Source of the DNA: Euonymus europaeus
Taxonomy: Eukaryota > Streptophyta > Magnoliopsida > Celastrales > Celastraceae
Direction of reading: 5' to 3'
Length of the DNA stretch: 64,000 nt
Assembly (NCBI GenBank): GCA_963580455.1
Contig: OY756958.1
Coordinates: forward strand, 30,702,501-30,766,500
In this document: piece after piece, positions 36,962-50,439 of the stretch
Layout of the letters: each line of letters opens with the position of its first letter
Position numbering within the stretch: the stretch's first letter is position 1
Notes under the pieces: model-generated
What the model was told of the DNA's origin: nothing
The model's input: only the letters and a program-made list of their open reading frames with translations
Database searches by the model: none
Made by a program: the position numbers and the translations under genes

Positions 36962-39900
36962 ATGGGCCATAACAAATTCAACCATTACACCAATCAGAGT
37001 TCCAACACCTATCCCTCTTCTTCTTTAGCCATTCCGCTACCACAAATGGAAAATTTTCAAACTAATTCTCAAATCCCTCAGTCAAGCAATTTTCAGTCTG
37101 CGATTCAGAATGTAAACCCATTTCGAAACCCTCTATATCTTACTCATTCTGATTTCACATCAAATCTGATTTCGTTGGTCTTGACTGGGTGTAATTTCCA
37201 TTTGTGGAGCAATCAATTGGAAACGGCATTGAGGGCTAGGAACAAAATCTGTTTTATTGATGGCACAATGAAGATGCCAAATGTAGGAGATGCAACTTAC
37301 CAAGATTGGATCCAGTGCGATAGCTTGGTGAAGACTTGAATAACCAATTGTGTATCTCAGGATATTTTGGTAAGCATCTCTACCTCAAAAACAGCTTTTG
37401 ATCTTTGGGTTGACCAGAAAAACAGGTACTCATCTGGAAACCCAGCCAGAATTTTTGAGTTGGCTAGGTTGATAGCAAATATCAAGCAAGGCTCTTCGTC
37501 TGTCACTGAGTATTACGCAAGACTCAAAGCCCTTTGGGATGAGCTTGACCAATACAAGAAACTACCAAAATGTAGATGTGGTAAATGTACCTGTGTAGTA
37601 GAAGAAGTTGCCCTAACTGATCGCAATCAGGACAAACTGATTCGATTCCTAATGGGTCTTGAAGATGGTTTTCAGCATGTCACTAATCAAATATTGCTTA
37701 TGGACCCCTTACCAGAAGTTAGCAAAGCCTTCGCTCAAGTGTGTCAAGTTGAAAGAAAATTTACAGTCAATATGAGTGACAAGCAGGGAGTGGCAGTGCA
37801 GGAATTTGCCATGCAAGTAACAGAAAAAAATGCTGTAGAAAGGGAGTCCAGGCCAGGGAAAAGAAATCATCCAGACAAAGAAAAACTTTTTTGCAAATAT
37901 TGCAAAAAGACCAACCATACGGTTGATAAGTGTTTCAAGCTAGTGGGATATCCTAGTGATATGGAAAATCCAGCTAAGAAGCAAAGGCAGGGATCATCTA
38001 CTTATTCTGAAAAGAAGAATCATTCTATGAATCAGGTGGATTCCAACACACAGAATTCCTCCCAAGCATCAATGCAAGAAATTCTTGCTTTACTTAAAGC
38101 AAATCTTGAAAATGGAGAGAATTGTGTGGCCTCAGCTTCTGCAGTTGGAGGTACAAATTTTTTTTCTAACTGGATTCTTGACACAGGAGCATCAGATCAT
38201 GTAGTCTGCATGATAGATTATTTTTGTTCATCTAGAAAAGTAAACAATGCTTTTATTTCATTACCTGATGGAAAAATATATAAGGTTGATTCAATAGGAG
38301 ACATTAAATTGAGGAACAATTTAATTTTAAAGGAAGCACTTTATGTAAAAAATTTCAATTTAAATCTAATCTCAATAAGTAAGTTAGCTGCAGACCTGAA
38401 TGTCACCCTAAATTTCACTCCCACTTCATGTGTATTGCAGGATTCAATCACATTGAAGAAGAATGGGATGGGAGTCATGCGTAATGGTCTGTACTACTTA
38501 CTTCAGGATCTGAAACCTCAGAAGAAGAAGTTAGCTTTTGTTAATTTTGTTGAAAAAGATTCTCTCTGGCATAACAGATTGGGTCATCCGTCTGTTAGAA
38601 TTTCTGCTATGTTACCTTTCAATATAGGAAGAACATGTAATGACTGTAATATTTGTCCCCTAGCCAAAATGAAAAGAAGGTCTTTTTCAATTAGTCAAAC
38701 TAAAACTACTGCATGTTTTGATCTCTTGCATATTGATATTTGGGGGCCTAATGGGGTTACTTCTGTTGAAGATTTTACATATTTCTTGACAATCGTAGAT
38801 GATTTTTCAAGAGCTACATGGATCATTTTGATGAAAGCCAAAAATGAAGTTAGAGAACATATTGAATATTTTGTAACCTATATTAAGACACAATTCAATA
38901 CTAAAGTCAAAGTAATAAGAACCGACAATGGTGCAGAGTTTACTATGTTAGATTTCTACAAAAGAGAGGGAATTGTTCACCAAAAATCATGTCCCTACAC
39001 ACCCCAACAAAATGGGGTGGTTGAGAGAAAGCATCAACACATTCTTAATGTGAGTAGAGCTATAAGATTTCAGTCCAATATGCCTGAGCAATACTGGAGC
39101 CACTGTGTGCTTACTGCTGTTCATTTAATTAACAGGTTGCCTTCAAGGATTTTAGATAAGAAAAGTCTCTATCAGATTTTATACAACACTAAGCCAAGCT
39201 ATGATGAACTTAAAGTATTTGGATGCTTATGCTATGCTAAAGTCTTAAGGCATCAAGGTTCTAAGTTTGATCCAAGGGCTAGGAAGTATGTATTTCTTGG
39301 GTATCCATGTAATACCAAAGGTTATAAACTCATGGATTTAGAAACTTATGAAATCTCAGTTTCTAGAGATGTTATATTTTGTGAAGACCAGTTTCCATTT
39401 AAAGAGAACAAAGCTGATATAGATTGTGTTCTGCAAAATGAAGACATTCTGCATAATGATAAGAGTAGTAAAATTTCAAATAATGATGAAAATACTAGGT
39501 CTAAGAGAACAAAAAATAAGCCTTCTTATTTAAAGGACTATGAGTGTAATAACATGATGTGTCATAAACCTGTTATTGCTCATTCTCATTCTGCATCACA
39601 TGCCATGTTCTTTAATGCTATTGCTTCACATCATGAACCAAAGAATCACATTGAAGCATCTAAATTTGCACATTGCGTGAGGCAATGAATAATGAGTTAC
39701 AGGCATTGCATGAGAATAATACCTGGACTGTTGTTCCATTACCCAAAGGTAGAAAAGCTGTTGGATCCAAATGGATATACAAAATCAAGTATAATCCAGA
39801 TGGATCTGTGGAAAGATACAAGGCAAGACTTGTAGCTCAAGGCTACAGTCAAGCCTATGGCTATGATTACACAGAGACTTTCTCACATGTAATCAAGATG

Positions 39901-41178
39901 GTTACTGTGAGGATTTTTCTTGCATTGGCAGCAATCAATAACTGGACTATCCACCATTTGGATGTTCACAATGCTTTTTTAAATGGTGATTTAAAGGAGG
40001 ATATTTATATGAGAATGCCTCCTGGTTATGAGACTCACAGTGCAGGTTATGCATGTAAACTCAACAAATCTCTCTATGGATTAAAGCAGGCATCCAGACA
40101 GTGGAATGCCAAGTGCAAGGAATCTCTGGTAAAGTTTGGATTTAAACAGTCTAAGTGTGATTATTCATTGTTTATTTATAGACAGAATACTTCTTTAGTA
40201 GTATTACTCTTGTATGTGGATGATATGGCCATTGGAGGGAACAATCCTTCCTTGATTGAAAAGGTAAAGAAATACATTGCTTCTTGTTTTAAAGTCAAAG
40301 ATCTTGGTGAATTAAAATATTTTTTAGGCTTGGAAGTTAATAATGCTGCTAATGGCTTAACTGTATGTCAAAGGAAATATGTAGTAGATTTGTTATCTGA
40401 CACTGATTTCAGGAACTGCAAAGATATAAGCACTCCAATGGACATGAATGCCAAGATGTCTATGTCTCAAGGAAAACTTCTGGAGGATGCTATGATGTAT
40501 AGGAGGCTTGTTGGGGAACTGATGTACCTGACCATCACCAGGCCAGACATTACATATACTGTGAATACTCTCAGCCAGTTCATGAAGAGTCCTACCAATC
40601 AACATCTTAAAGCTGCTCAAAGAGTTCTCAAGTATTTAAAGGGAACTTCAAGCCAAGGTCTATTCTTTCCTCATGGTCAAACCAACAATCTCACTGCCTT
40701 CTGTGATGCAGACTGGGCAGCATGTCCAGATACACGCAGGTCCATCACAGGTTATAACATCATGTTAGGAGAAGCCTTGATAGCTTGGAGATCAAAGAAG
40801 CAACAAATTGTATCAAAGTCTTCTGCAGAGGCTGAATATAGGTCCCTAGCATCAGTGACGAGTGAACTGACTTGGATCAATGCAATTCTCAATGAACTAC
40901 AAAATCCAGTGCAAAAACCAATATCAGTCTTCTGTGACAGCAAAGCTGCCATTCACATTGCCAACAACCCTGTGTATCACGAAAGAACAAAGCACATTGA
41001 AATTGATTGTCACTTCGTCCGAGAGAAGGTGGAGAAGAAATTGATTAAGCTCAACCACATACGAACTTCAGATCAACCTGCAAATATGTTCACCAAAGCC
41101 ATGTCTTCAGCTCAATTGCAGAATTTCACGTCCAAGCTGCATATGGTTGACACTTCGAATCAACCACATTCAGCTTGA
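36962..41178 (+). pseudogene. Copia gag-pol polyprotein, interrupted
   Basis: Domains in order: Gag with a CX2CX4HX4C knuckle (CKYCKKTNHTVDKC, about 37894), aspartic protease (ILDTGASDHVV, about 38176), integrase (HNRLGHPSVR, then the DDE core FDLLHIDIWGP to NGVVERKH), reverse transcriptase (YKARLVAQGY, LLLYVDDMAIGG about 40207) and RNase H (FCDADWAACPDTRRS). The Gag-integrase-RT order is that of Ty1-copia. Two lesions: an in-frame TGA at 37337-37339 where Trp is expected (SLVKT-stop-ITNCVSQD) and a one-base loss at about 39673-39676 (CATTGCGTGAGG), which shifts the RT-RNase H half. The copy is not autonomous. Confidence 0.92.
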
Positions 41179-41185
41179 GAAAGGG

Positions 41186-41420
41186 TGTTAAGACACTGCC
41201 TTTCAAACGGTTGAATTAAGCTTGTCTTCTCTGATAAGACAACACTTTATTTTTCATCATTATTTCTTTTCTTCCCGTTTGTACTTTCTCTCTTTCCCTT
41301 AGCTGTATCCTATTTATTAAAAGCTTGCTGCTCAAAGCTTTGTAACTTGGTAACTTGCTTTTTCGTATGAATAAAACAAGCTCTTGATTCCATCTTCCAT
41401 CTTGATCTGTTTTGCTTTCA
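41186..41420 (+). repeat. Copia 3' LTR
   Basis: TG...CA bounded, 235 bp, preceded by a purine tract. Ends at CTTTCA, followed by GAAGT. Confidence 0.85.
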
Positions 41421-42832
41421 GAAGTCTCCAAATGGAGCATTTCGAGACAATTATAATTTTTTGGACAAAATTACCCTCACTTTTATTTAGTTAAATTATC
41501 AAAAACTCACCAAAAAATCTTTAGTTAGTATATGTAGATATAAAATAATATAAAATATGTAAATATTAAAATTAGAATATGTAAATATTCTAATTCTAAT
41601 TCTAATTTTAAGTAAAAATAATAATAATTAAATATTAAAATTAAAACATGTAATTATTTTAAATTTAATTTTTAGTAAAAAATAGTGATTAGTGTTTTTT
41701 TTATGTTGGTTTGTAGTGTAAAATTTATGCATTAATCAATAATTATAATTAATTTAATTAGCTAGAATAAAAATATCTCATAGGTAAATTGTCACCACTA
41801 TATATGCTACCACTAAAAAAAAAACCAAACACTGACATTATTTGAACCAATATATATGCTAACATATATATACTACTCTGAAAATTATCTGCCAAACGAA
41901 ACCATATCTCCCTACTCGAATTGTCTTCCTCTTCATATCGACAAGAAGCAGAGCACAGAGTCACGAGCCCTTCTCCCTAAAAAAGAAATCCCCAACCATG
42001 GTCTGTCACTTCATTGAGAAATAAGCTTAGGCATTCTTGATGGATCACGTCAGGAATAAGTCCACCAGCCCAGCCCACAAAATACACCTCATGAATAAAG
42101 GAAAGAGCAACCAACCATTGAGCAACCACGTGGTGGTCTAATATTCCGTTAATTTTTTCAATTGATTTCACCTTTGTTATATAAAAGTTTATCTCATATA
42201 TTTATTCAAATTAGTAAAAAAAAAAAAGTTATCAAATCACAAAAAAACAAAACACATTTTTTTAATATATATTTTTTATTTTTCAAAAGTCAAAGCTATT
42301 TAATATTTCATTCATCCATCAATTTTCTACTAAAAATCAATATTGAGTCTCAGAATCTATTATTCAAAAGTCAAACAACATACTCAATCACATTAATAAA
42401 ATACGTCTTCCAATATAACCACATTAACAAATACACATATTCTCGTACATTTATTGATACACATATTCTCATACATCTTAGAGTTCCAAGGATATGATAT
42501 TTATTTATTTATTATTTGTGAGCTTATTCATGAAAATGTCATTCTGAGTACCTCTATCTCCTTGCACGGACAAATAATATCAGAACTCAACTTGTAAAGG
42601 AAGTTTCTGTATTTCTAAGCAATACCCCTTTCCCCCCATTTCGAAAATGACGAATATGAAGTCCGTGTGGCTGCAGGTGCTATGGATCCTCTGACTCCCA
42701 ATCGAGTTGCCCTCCCGGTCTTTCCTGTAGGTCATGATGTGCCTAGAGATGGCCGTCTCCAGAATCCAGATACATACAATTCATTTTGTCAAACAGTTCC
42801 CACTAACAAACTGCATTCTACAACTGTAAGTC
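41421..42832. other. AT-rich spacer before the orphan REM exon
   Basis: 41430-41900 is very AT rich and holds no exon. 42175-42480 carries the AT-rich MITE-like element. 42640-42830 resembles REM upstream sequence and leads into the first-exon relic. Confidence 0.4.
42175..42480 (-). repeat. AT-rich MITE-like element, copy 2 (inverted)
   Basis: Reverse-complement form of the family: ATCACATTAATAAAATACG and TATAACCACATTAACAAA match the 50440 copy word by word with substitutions. Boundaries approximate. Confidence 0.5.
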
Positions 42833-42928
42833 ATGAGTTCTGCCAGTCAAAGTGGCCATGATATCTCGAACAGGGGACCTCGTTTCATTAAGATAATTCT
42901 TGAAGACACTCTTCAAGAAGGAAGGCTT
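42833..42928 (+). pseudogene. Orphan REM first exon
   Basis: Thirty-two codons starting ATGAGTTCTGCCAGTCAAAG and ending GAAGGAAGGCTT before a GTAAGT donor, translating with FIKIILEDTLQEGRL like the first exons of the array. No matching exon 2 follows before the next first exon at 43282. It could act as an alternative first exon of REM-B by skipping 43282-43383, which is in phase. Confidence 0.75.
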
Positions 42929-43281
42929 GTAAGTAGATCATCTATCTATTTATTTCGCATCTGATGAAGTGGTTTTTAACGTAAAAGCAAGAGAGAAGTG
43001 CCTAACTATCCATGTTCTTCCATTCTCATTACTGTTTACAACTTCGTGAAAATGCAAGATAAAAGATAAAGCCAGTTTGAAAGTCGTTCCTTATTCTATT
43101 AAAAAATCACCTTCATGAAAATGAGAACGGTTAGTATGTCAACAACGGAATCGCCATAATTGCTCATTAAAAAAAATCTGGGAAGTAAAGTAACAGTTCG
43201 GTTTTAGTAAATGCATCTGTGAGCTTTTAGGGGTTGCTCTGCTACGAATATACAAGTTCTCACAAACTGCTTTCGTAAGCC

Positions 43282-45043
43282 ATGAATTCTGCCACCCGAT
43301 GCGGTGATGACCTCTCCTTCGCATCGGATAGACCCCGTTTCTTCAAGATAATCGTTGAGGATACGATCGGTGAAGGAAAGCTTGTAAGTAGATTGTTCTC
43401 TGTCCATTCACTATTTGATGGAAATTACGTAAGTTTTATACTTCATCCATTCTCGTTGTGTCGAGAACTCCATGTTTGAAATTTGGTGAAGATTCTCTCT
43501 GTTTTGTTGTTGCTGCTGATCAGGACTACGTAAGTTTTTGTTTTGCTATTCTCTAAGCTTTTCATCTGGGATTAGGGTTTCTGAATTTTCATCTAGCTGG
43601 TCGCTATTTTTCTTATATATATGCCTAAGTCTTTAGTTTCTGTGAATTTCCATGTGCATAACTAGGTTTTTTTTCTCTTTCTTGCTAGGGGATACCAGCA
43701 AAGTTCTTGAAAAAACATGGAAGTCGTCTGCCGAACTCAGTTTCCCTTAGGGTCCCAAATGGTAGGGCTTGGCATGTTGAATTATCGAGACACAATAGCA
43801 AGGTTTGGTTACAAAATGGTTGGAGTACATTTGCCGAGCATTATTCTCTGGAATACGGACACTTTCTTGTATTTGAACACAAAGGTGGTGGCCAATTTCA
43901 TGTTCTTATATTTGACAAGAGTGCCACAGAGATCGACTATCCGCGCAACATTAGTGGAGAACACAAAGAGGCAGGGAAAGAACAAACTGGAGATGATGAC
44001 TCTGTTGAAATATTGGATGACTTCACTACTAGCCACAGATCAAGAGAGAGGTCACAACTTAAATCTCCTTGTCCTCTCAAGAAGAGAAGAACTTGTTCAA
44101 GCAGTCAAATAGGGAGGACTAACTGTGAACTGGATGAACTTGGCGGTACGTTATCTCTGTCATTGATTCTGCATATATCATATTGAGTTTTTTTTTTAAT
44201 CTGTCCAGTAGTTATGAGATTGGTTGCGTATTGACATAAAATTTACCTTAGTGGGTGGAGGAACATCTGCTGGTTTGAGAAGTCAAGCTGAGGTTGCCAA
44301 AAGAAAAGGCACATTGATGTATGAGAAAAATGTCCAAGCTTTTCAAACAGCTAGTGCTTTCCAATCCGTGAATCCTTATTTCAAGAAAAAAATGCAATCA
44401 AGTTATATTGGTGGAGGAAAAGGATTGGTAAGTTTTCAATCTCGACAGTTTTTCGAGCTCTTGAAATATGAAATATTTGATCAAACTTAAATATGCATCA
44501 TGCATGAGTGACAGATTCATAATTGAATGACTGTTCTTCTAGATTATCGATTTGATTCATGCTTTACTTCAAACGAATTTTTTTCAATGTAGTTCATACC
44601 AATAGGCTTTGCTAGGGAGTTTCTCAGGAAGAAGGAAAGTAATATCGTTCTCGGCGTTTCTGATGGGAGAACTTGGCCTGCTACATACCATTACACTGGA
44701 CGGCAGCAGTCAGAACCTCGGGCAATCATCAATTTCAATAGTGGCTGGAAGCAATTTTCGAGCGACAATAGCTTACAAGTTGGTGATGTTTGTGTCTTTG
44801 AAATGATTAAGATGGTTGAAATCAAATTTATAGTTCATATTTTCCGAGGAGATGAAGATCCAAATATTCACCTTTCACCAGGTGAGTACTGAGCAGTTAT
44901 CGATTTCATTATATGCTAATGTTATATTTCATATGTCTGCGTAGTATCATTTGCCTCCAATACATCATTCCTCTTCCTTTCTTAAAACAGACCACGGCGA
45001 TATCCCCAACCGTTTTGAGACCAAAGGAAGCTTGGAGAAATAA
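43282..45043 (+). CDS. REM-B: VRN1-like protein with two B3 domains
   Basis: Predicted nuclear B3 protein. Five exons: 43282-43383, 43689-44145, 44252-44427, 44593-44881 and 44991-45043, for 358 residues. B3-1 (about residues 18-120) includes PRFFKIIVEDTIGEGKL, GIPAKFLKKHGSRLPNSV, WLQNGWSTFAEHYSLEYG and [13 protein letters not shown] basic linker (PCPLKKRRT) follows. B3-2 runs across exons 3-4 (SAFQSVNPYFKKKM to FRGDEDPNIH, with SGWKQFSSDNSLQVGDVCVF). The tail is short (DHGDIPNRFETKGSLEK). It is the most diverged two-B3 member and lacks the Cys-rich tail of REM-C and REM-E. Splice phases (0,1,0,1) are identical to its neighbours. Confidence 0.9.
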
Positions 45044-46655
45044 ATTGTATCTCAAAGTTACCACGTTCAAAGGCTCTGTTTTGCCACTGCTTCCATGAAG
45101 CTCAGTTTATTTTGGGAGCCCTAGACTTGATAATGTAAATGATGGTAGATTGTTATGTTAATGTACCCCGCAATGTTAACTATAGATTTTGATTCCACTA
45201 ATAATGGATGCTACTTTTGGGAAATATTAATATATTGAGACAGAGTACACTTCTCCCTCTATATTATTACGACTTTCTTGCTGCATTTTGCATAAAATTT
45301 GTATTCTACTGTTTGGACTCTGTTTCGCAGGAGTTTTTATGACAATGTAGAAACAATTTATTTGCCATCTAACAATCTTTCAGAATTATTTGACAAAATA
45401 GCAGTTGACACTAACAACGTAAATGTTCAGAGATTGTTTTATGCTGTTCTTCTTCTGAAGGCTTTTGATTGTCATTCTTTCACGATACTTTATCAAATCA
45501 GAGGCAATAAATTAGACTTCCTCCAGAGAGAGATTGTTTAAGAGACAGGAGCACAACGGGCCAAGACTTGTTAAAACTGGTTCTTCTGGCCCGTAATGGT
45601 TGATTTGGGTCATAGTTATTAGGCCTTCCATCTCGTGTCATTCTGGGTTATGGAAGCCGAACAGTCCAATACAAGTTCGAACTGGTTCTTATGGCCCTTA
45701 ATAATTGATTTGTGGCATAGTTATTGGCCATTCCGTCTCATCATCTGTGACTGACACTTCAGGATTCCCATTTTCCTTATACATTGAAAAGCAAACCCTA
45801 AAGTATTTATTGACTACAAGGAGTGAATTTGAACTCCAAATCAAAATGCCGAATTGCCACGGCATCTGAAAAAGATAGGTAGGTCAACAATGTTGTTACT
45901 TACTCCTCATCAGTGCAGAGTCTTAAGATGCTCCCATTACTGTATAAATAACTGGAGTACTGACTGACTCATATTCCCGCAATAGTAAAAAAAATTTGGG
46001 GATGAAGAACGCTTGAAATGAAACTCGAACTTCTAAATCTTTGCCATGCGAGGACAAAAGTTTGAGCTTTCCAAGCCCAACTACCCGAGATGGGTCATTA
46101 AAAAATGGTCAGCATACTAACAGCAAATGCAATGAATGTGTTTTTAGTGGAGAGTGAATAATCTACACGAATGTGGATTTTTTTTTAATATGATAATATT
46201 GAGAAATATGTTTTGTTAATATGATTATATTGTGAGATGTGTTTTTAAAATGTGAGTAAATATGTGTCATGATCTTTTGTAAGAGATGTGGGATCTATTA
46301 TTGATTTGATGTAATTTTATTGAATAATAAATAAGATAATGAAAGAGTAGATACTTCGTAAATATTGAGAGATAAAAACATATAATAAAAATATTACTCA
46401 ATATATAATTTTAATAAGCTCAAAATTTTATTAATGCATTTGCCCAAAATCTAGCAACATTGTGTACTAGCTGTACTATTTTGGTCAATGAATGTCTCTA
46501 CTTGGACAATGATGGTTGGACAAACTGCCTCGGACTAGGTATATGCTGCTCACTAGCTATCATGCTCTGCGTTTGCCTAAAAAAGTGGCTAAATTGGTTT
46601 CCAAGTTCACACAGAGCAATGCCAAGTGCTAGTTAGGAGTTGAAGTTGTTGAGTC
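45044..46655. other. Spacer between REM-B and REM-C
   Basis: From 45519 it repeats the flank found at 29861-30000 (CTTCCTCCAGA, AGAGACAGGAGC, GGGCCAAGAC), and 45790-45890 recurs at 50190 and 54785 (AAGTATTCATTGAC, CCAAATCAAAATGCC). An AT-rich MITE-like copy is at 46118-46445. No exon. Confidence 0.55.
46118..46445 (+). repeat. AT-rich MITE-like element, copy 3
   Basis: Left end CAGCAAATGCAATGAA and right end TTAATGCATTTGCCC are inverted repeats of each other (GCAAATGCA core). The interior has TTAATATGATTATA. Confidence 0.55.
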
Positions 46656-49552
46656 ATGAGCTCTACCAGCCGGAGAGTTGATGATCCCTCCTCCTTCACA
46701 TTAGAGAGACCCCATTTCTTCAAGATAATTCTTGATGACACCATTAGGAAAGGAAAGCTTGTAAGTATCATCTTCTCTCTATCTCTTCATTTTGTCAAAT
46801 TTGCTCGCCCTTGCATGTACTTCTTCACGGGAACTTCTTCAAAATATAGTTTAATGTTGACCTAAACTGTTTAAAGCTTAGATCAATGGCTGAAACTGAA
46901 GACAAATTTAGCAAGCTGATTACGCAACAATGGGTCTACTTGTAGGAGTAGTTATTCTCAAATCAAAAAGAAATTTATCAGACCCATTATCAACATTGCG
47001 CTGAAAAAGTAATTTGCTCTATCTTGTAGTTTATAAATTTTATAAACCGAAAGCTATATTTAGTAAGACATCCTACGAAATGTCAATCAAATTCCACTCT
47101 GTTTGAGTGAGATTCCTAAGCTAGGTTTTCCATTCTGAAATTGTTCATTTTGAGACGATCCACAAAAGTAAAATTCAGTGCAATTGCCAGCATTTTGTTT
47201 GAGACCTATCATAGTTTAGAACCTCTGAAGGATGCCCATTCTATAGTTTCGGCATATTTAGCATCACTGCTGCCATAGATTACCCTATCATTCTAACAAA
47301 ATATGTATCAAGCAGTGCAGCAGTTTTTGTGAACTTTTTAAATCCAAGTGTCTTTTAGGGATGAATAAGTACTTAGGAAACTTTATCAATTGCTGAGTCA
47401 CATTATGTTGTTTTAATTTATTTTCAAGTGGTTTAATGGTGATGATGTTATAGCATGTGAGAGTGCCTACCTGTCCATGTACATCTGTTACCCCTTGTGA
47501 TTGTCAATCCTTGCACAAAAAGGAAGCAAGAAGAAAGTTATGGCTGGTTTGAAATTTTTTGCTCATTCTGTCTGTTTTGTAGCTAACTTATATATTCTCA
47601 GTATGGGCAACTACCCATTTTTGCATTTGATTTCTTTAGAAGTGGTGATTAGTTGCTGTTTAGGATGTGAAGAGAGCCTACTTCTTCATGTTCGTCCATT
47701 CTCACTGTTGCCATTGCATGAAAAATGTTAGAAGTAATTCATAGTCAGCTTAAAACTTTGTGGTGGTTCTTTCTTTTTTGTTGTTATTTTGACATTTTCT
47801 ACTAGTTTCTCTCGCTGACCAGGACTAATACTTCCTGAATTAGCTACTGCTGCTTCTTATTTCTGTTTAAATTTAATACGTAATTCACTCATTGGACTTT
47901 CACAGTTCACTACAGCAGCTTGCTAGTTTTGCACATATATATATGTATGCCTAATGGCATGTGTGGGTTTCAATGGACTAAGTTTGGCTTTTCTTTTTTT
48001 GCTAGAGGATACCATCAAGTTTTGTGAAAAAACATGGAAGTAGCCTGCCAAATGTAGTTTTCCTTAGGGTCCCAAATGGTCCAGATTGGCGGGTAGAATT
48101 ATCCAGACACAACGACGATGTTTGCTTACACAATGGGTGGAGAGAATTCGCAGAGCACTATTCTCTAGGCTACGGTCACTTACTAGTATTTGAACATAAA
48201 GGACATAGCCAGTTCTATGTAATTATATTTGATAAGAGTGCCACTGAAATCAACTACCCATATTATGGCACTATTGGCGGTGAGGAGCGTGACCTTGGCA
48301 AAAAGCCGGAAACAGAGAAGACTGTGAGGGATGACTCTGTTGAAATATCTGATGGCCTAAATACAAACAAGAGGGCAAGAGCATCCTTTGAATCTCTTCA
48401 GCCTCATAAGAAGATAAAGAATGATTCAGCTAGTCAAACAAAACACAGTTTAAAGATAATCCCACTTTCTAGAAAAAATGGCTCTCAATGCAATGAGTCG
48501 AAGCCTGGGACTTCACCTTGTTTTCGCAAAGAGTTTGTAGGTGAGTTGCTTGTCATCATTTTTTCTTTACTTACCTCGTGTATACTTTTGGTGACTTCAA
48601 TTTTGTTTTTTAAAATTTTTTGGTACTTGCTGATATACGAACTTTAAATTTTCCAGCCAAAGAAATAGGTGCCGGAAGCACATCTAGTGGATGGAGAATG
48701 TCGAAAGCTGGGGTGGTTGATAGAACATTATCATTGACATCCGGAGAAAAGGCCGAAGCTTTAGAGAGAGCTAGTGCTTTTCAGTCTGAATATCCTTATT
48801 TCGTGATGGTCATGCAACCAGCCTATGTTAGTTGTATGAGACAGAGATTGGTAAGGTTTCAATTGCAATGATTCGTAAACTTGTATATCCATCTTACCTA
48901 AATCTATTTCTCAACAAAATTATTTACAGAAATTTTCGAAGGATTCCTTCAGTACATGTGTTTTCTTCTTCTTTCCAGGCTATACCAATTCCCTTTTCCC
49001 GGAAACATCTTGAGGCAAATCTAGGCGATGTCACCCTCTGTGTTACTGATGGGAGAACTTGGTATTGTAAGTACCAAGTATATGGAAGCCGGTGTAGCCA
49101 GACAAGATTCATCACAAGTGGCTGGAAAGGATTTGTGCATGACAACAGTTTAAAAGTTGGTGATGTTTGTGTCTTTGAATTGATTAGGACATCTGACATC
49201 AAATTTAAAGTTTCTGTTTTCAGAGCAGTTGAAGATCCAAATCTCCAACATTCTCTAGGTGAGCAGATACTTGCTTATGTAGGATCTAACACTCCATTTG
49301 AATGGATTACCTGCACCATAACATTGCGTTTATTTTTTCTTAATTGCGTTTTCTTATTTGAAATCAGGTGATGAGAATAGACCCAACAGCGTTGAGCCGA
49401 GAAGAAGCTTGGAGACAAATATAGTACCAGATTGTACTTGCAAAAATGAAAGCGGCGTGTGCGGATTGTGCGCTGGGGACAAGGCACTCAAAGGCCTTCA
49501 TGTTAGGACTGCCCACGCTGTTAAAGAAGAAGAAGAATTCACATCGGATTAA
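46656..49552 (+). CDS. REM-C: VRN1-like protein with two B3 domains and a Cys-rich tail
   Basis: Predicted nuclear B3 protein. Exons 46656-46760, 48006-48540, 48657-48850, 48979-49258 and 49368-49552 join to 432 residues. B3-1 spans about residues 18-120 ([41 protein letters not shown]). An acidic-to-basic linker (about 120-215) follows, and B3-2 spans about 240-350 ([49 protein letters not shown]). The last 61 residues carry CTCKNESGVCGLC, a possible small zinc-binding motif not part of B3. Intron 1 is 1.2 kb and is the intact counterpart of the transposon-bearing intron of REM-E. Exon 3 has two usable acceptors 12 bp apart (AG at 48655-48656 and 48667-48668). Confidence 0.92.
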
Positions 49553-50439
49553 CCATTCTTCAGTGTTGCTATGTCGTCAAAATCTTTGAGCCATGTTGTT
49601 TGTACCTTTTTGACTTCTTTGGGAAAAACTGTTGGTTCCCACAGTAGTGTTAAGGTGTTTGCTTCTCCTTACTCACACAACCCGTAAATATAATTAATTT
49701 GGTGCTGGAAGTCTGGAACTGGAATTTTATTTTTTTCAAATCTACTGTTTTAGAGTTCATGCCCCAGTCGAGGAATTAGGAGCACTACTTGAGCTTGGAA
49801 AATTTTCTGTTAGAGGCCAAAGAAATTCGGTCAATAAGGTTTGGGCTTGGACTTATGCTTAAGGACTCGAGTAAATTTCATGGACTACGGACATGGGCAG
49901 TTCTTATTGGGCTCAGGAGCCCATACTATTATTTTTAGTGGACTGAACCGATACTTATAAATAGGCCGATTAGCCCACATAATCACAATTCCCAAAATCT
50001 CCCCTGAACTGAAGGCGTGAAAGGGGCAATCGAAGATGAGAGCACCAAAACCTCCAAAAGGAACTAATGAGTTGTATTCCGTTGTTCTCACTCTCTGTGT
50101 TTAGTGAACACGATTAAGTGAAGAACAAGCATCGAAGCACAACGTCTAATCTCTCGAACATAAAATAAATCTTCAATGGACAAGCTAACCATAAAGTATT
50201 CATTAACCACAAAGAGTGATTTCGAACGCCAAATCAAAATGCCTAATTGTTCCGACATATGAAAAAGTTAGGTTTATTGTTCCTCAAATTATTTCTTAAT
50301 CTATTTACAGCGTCAGTTTTTATGCCTCTCGATTTTGTCTTCGGAACAATGTCGTTGAGATAACATTTGTCCACTGCCAGTTCAACTGGTTTAGCAAATG
50401 GAACAATGCAAATCATTCATTCAATTGAGTCTCATGTCT

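Larger units (their letters stand above)
36872..41420 (+). mobile_element. Ty1-copia retrotransposon with a truncated 5' LTR
   Basis: The 3' LTR is 41186-41420 (235 bp, TGTTAAGACA...CTTTCA). The last 69 bp of it (41352-41420) recur without a visible difference at 36872-36940, directly before the primer-binding site TGGTATCGGAGG (36941). The first 166 bp of the 5' LTR are missing and the DNA to the left is unrelated. The purine tract GAGAAAGGG precedes the 3' LTR. Because the 5' end is cut, no target duplication can be paired. Confidence 0.9.
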
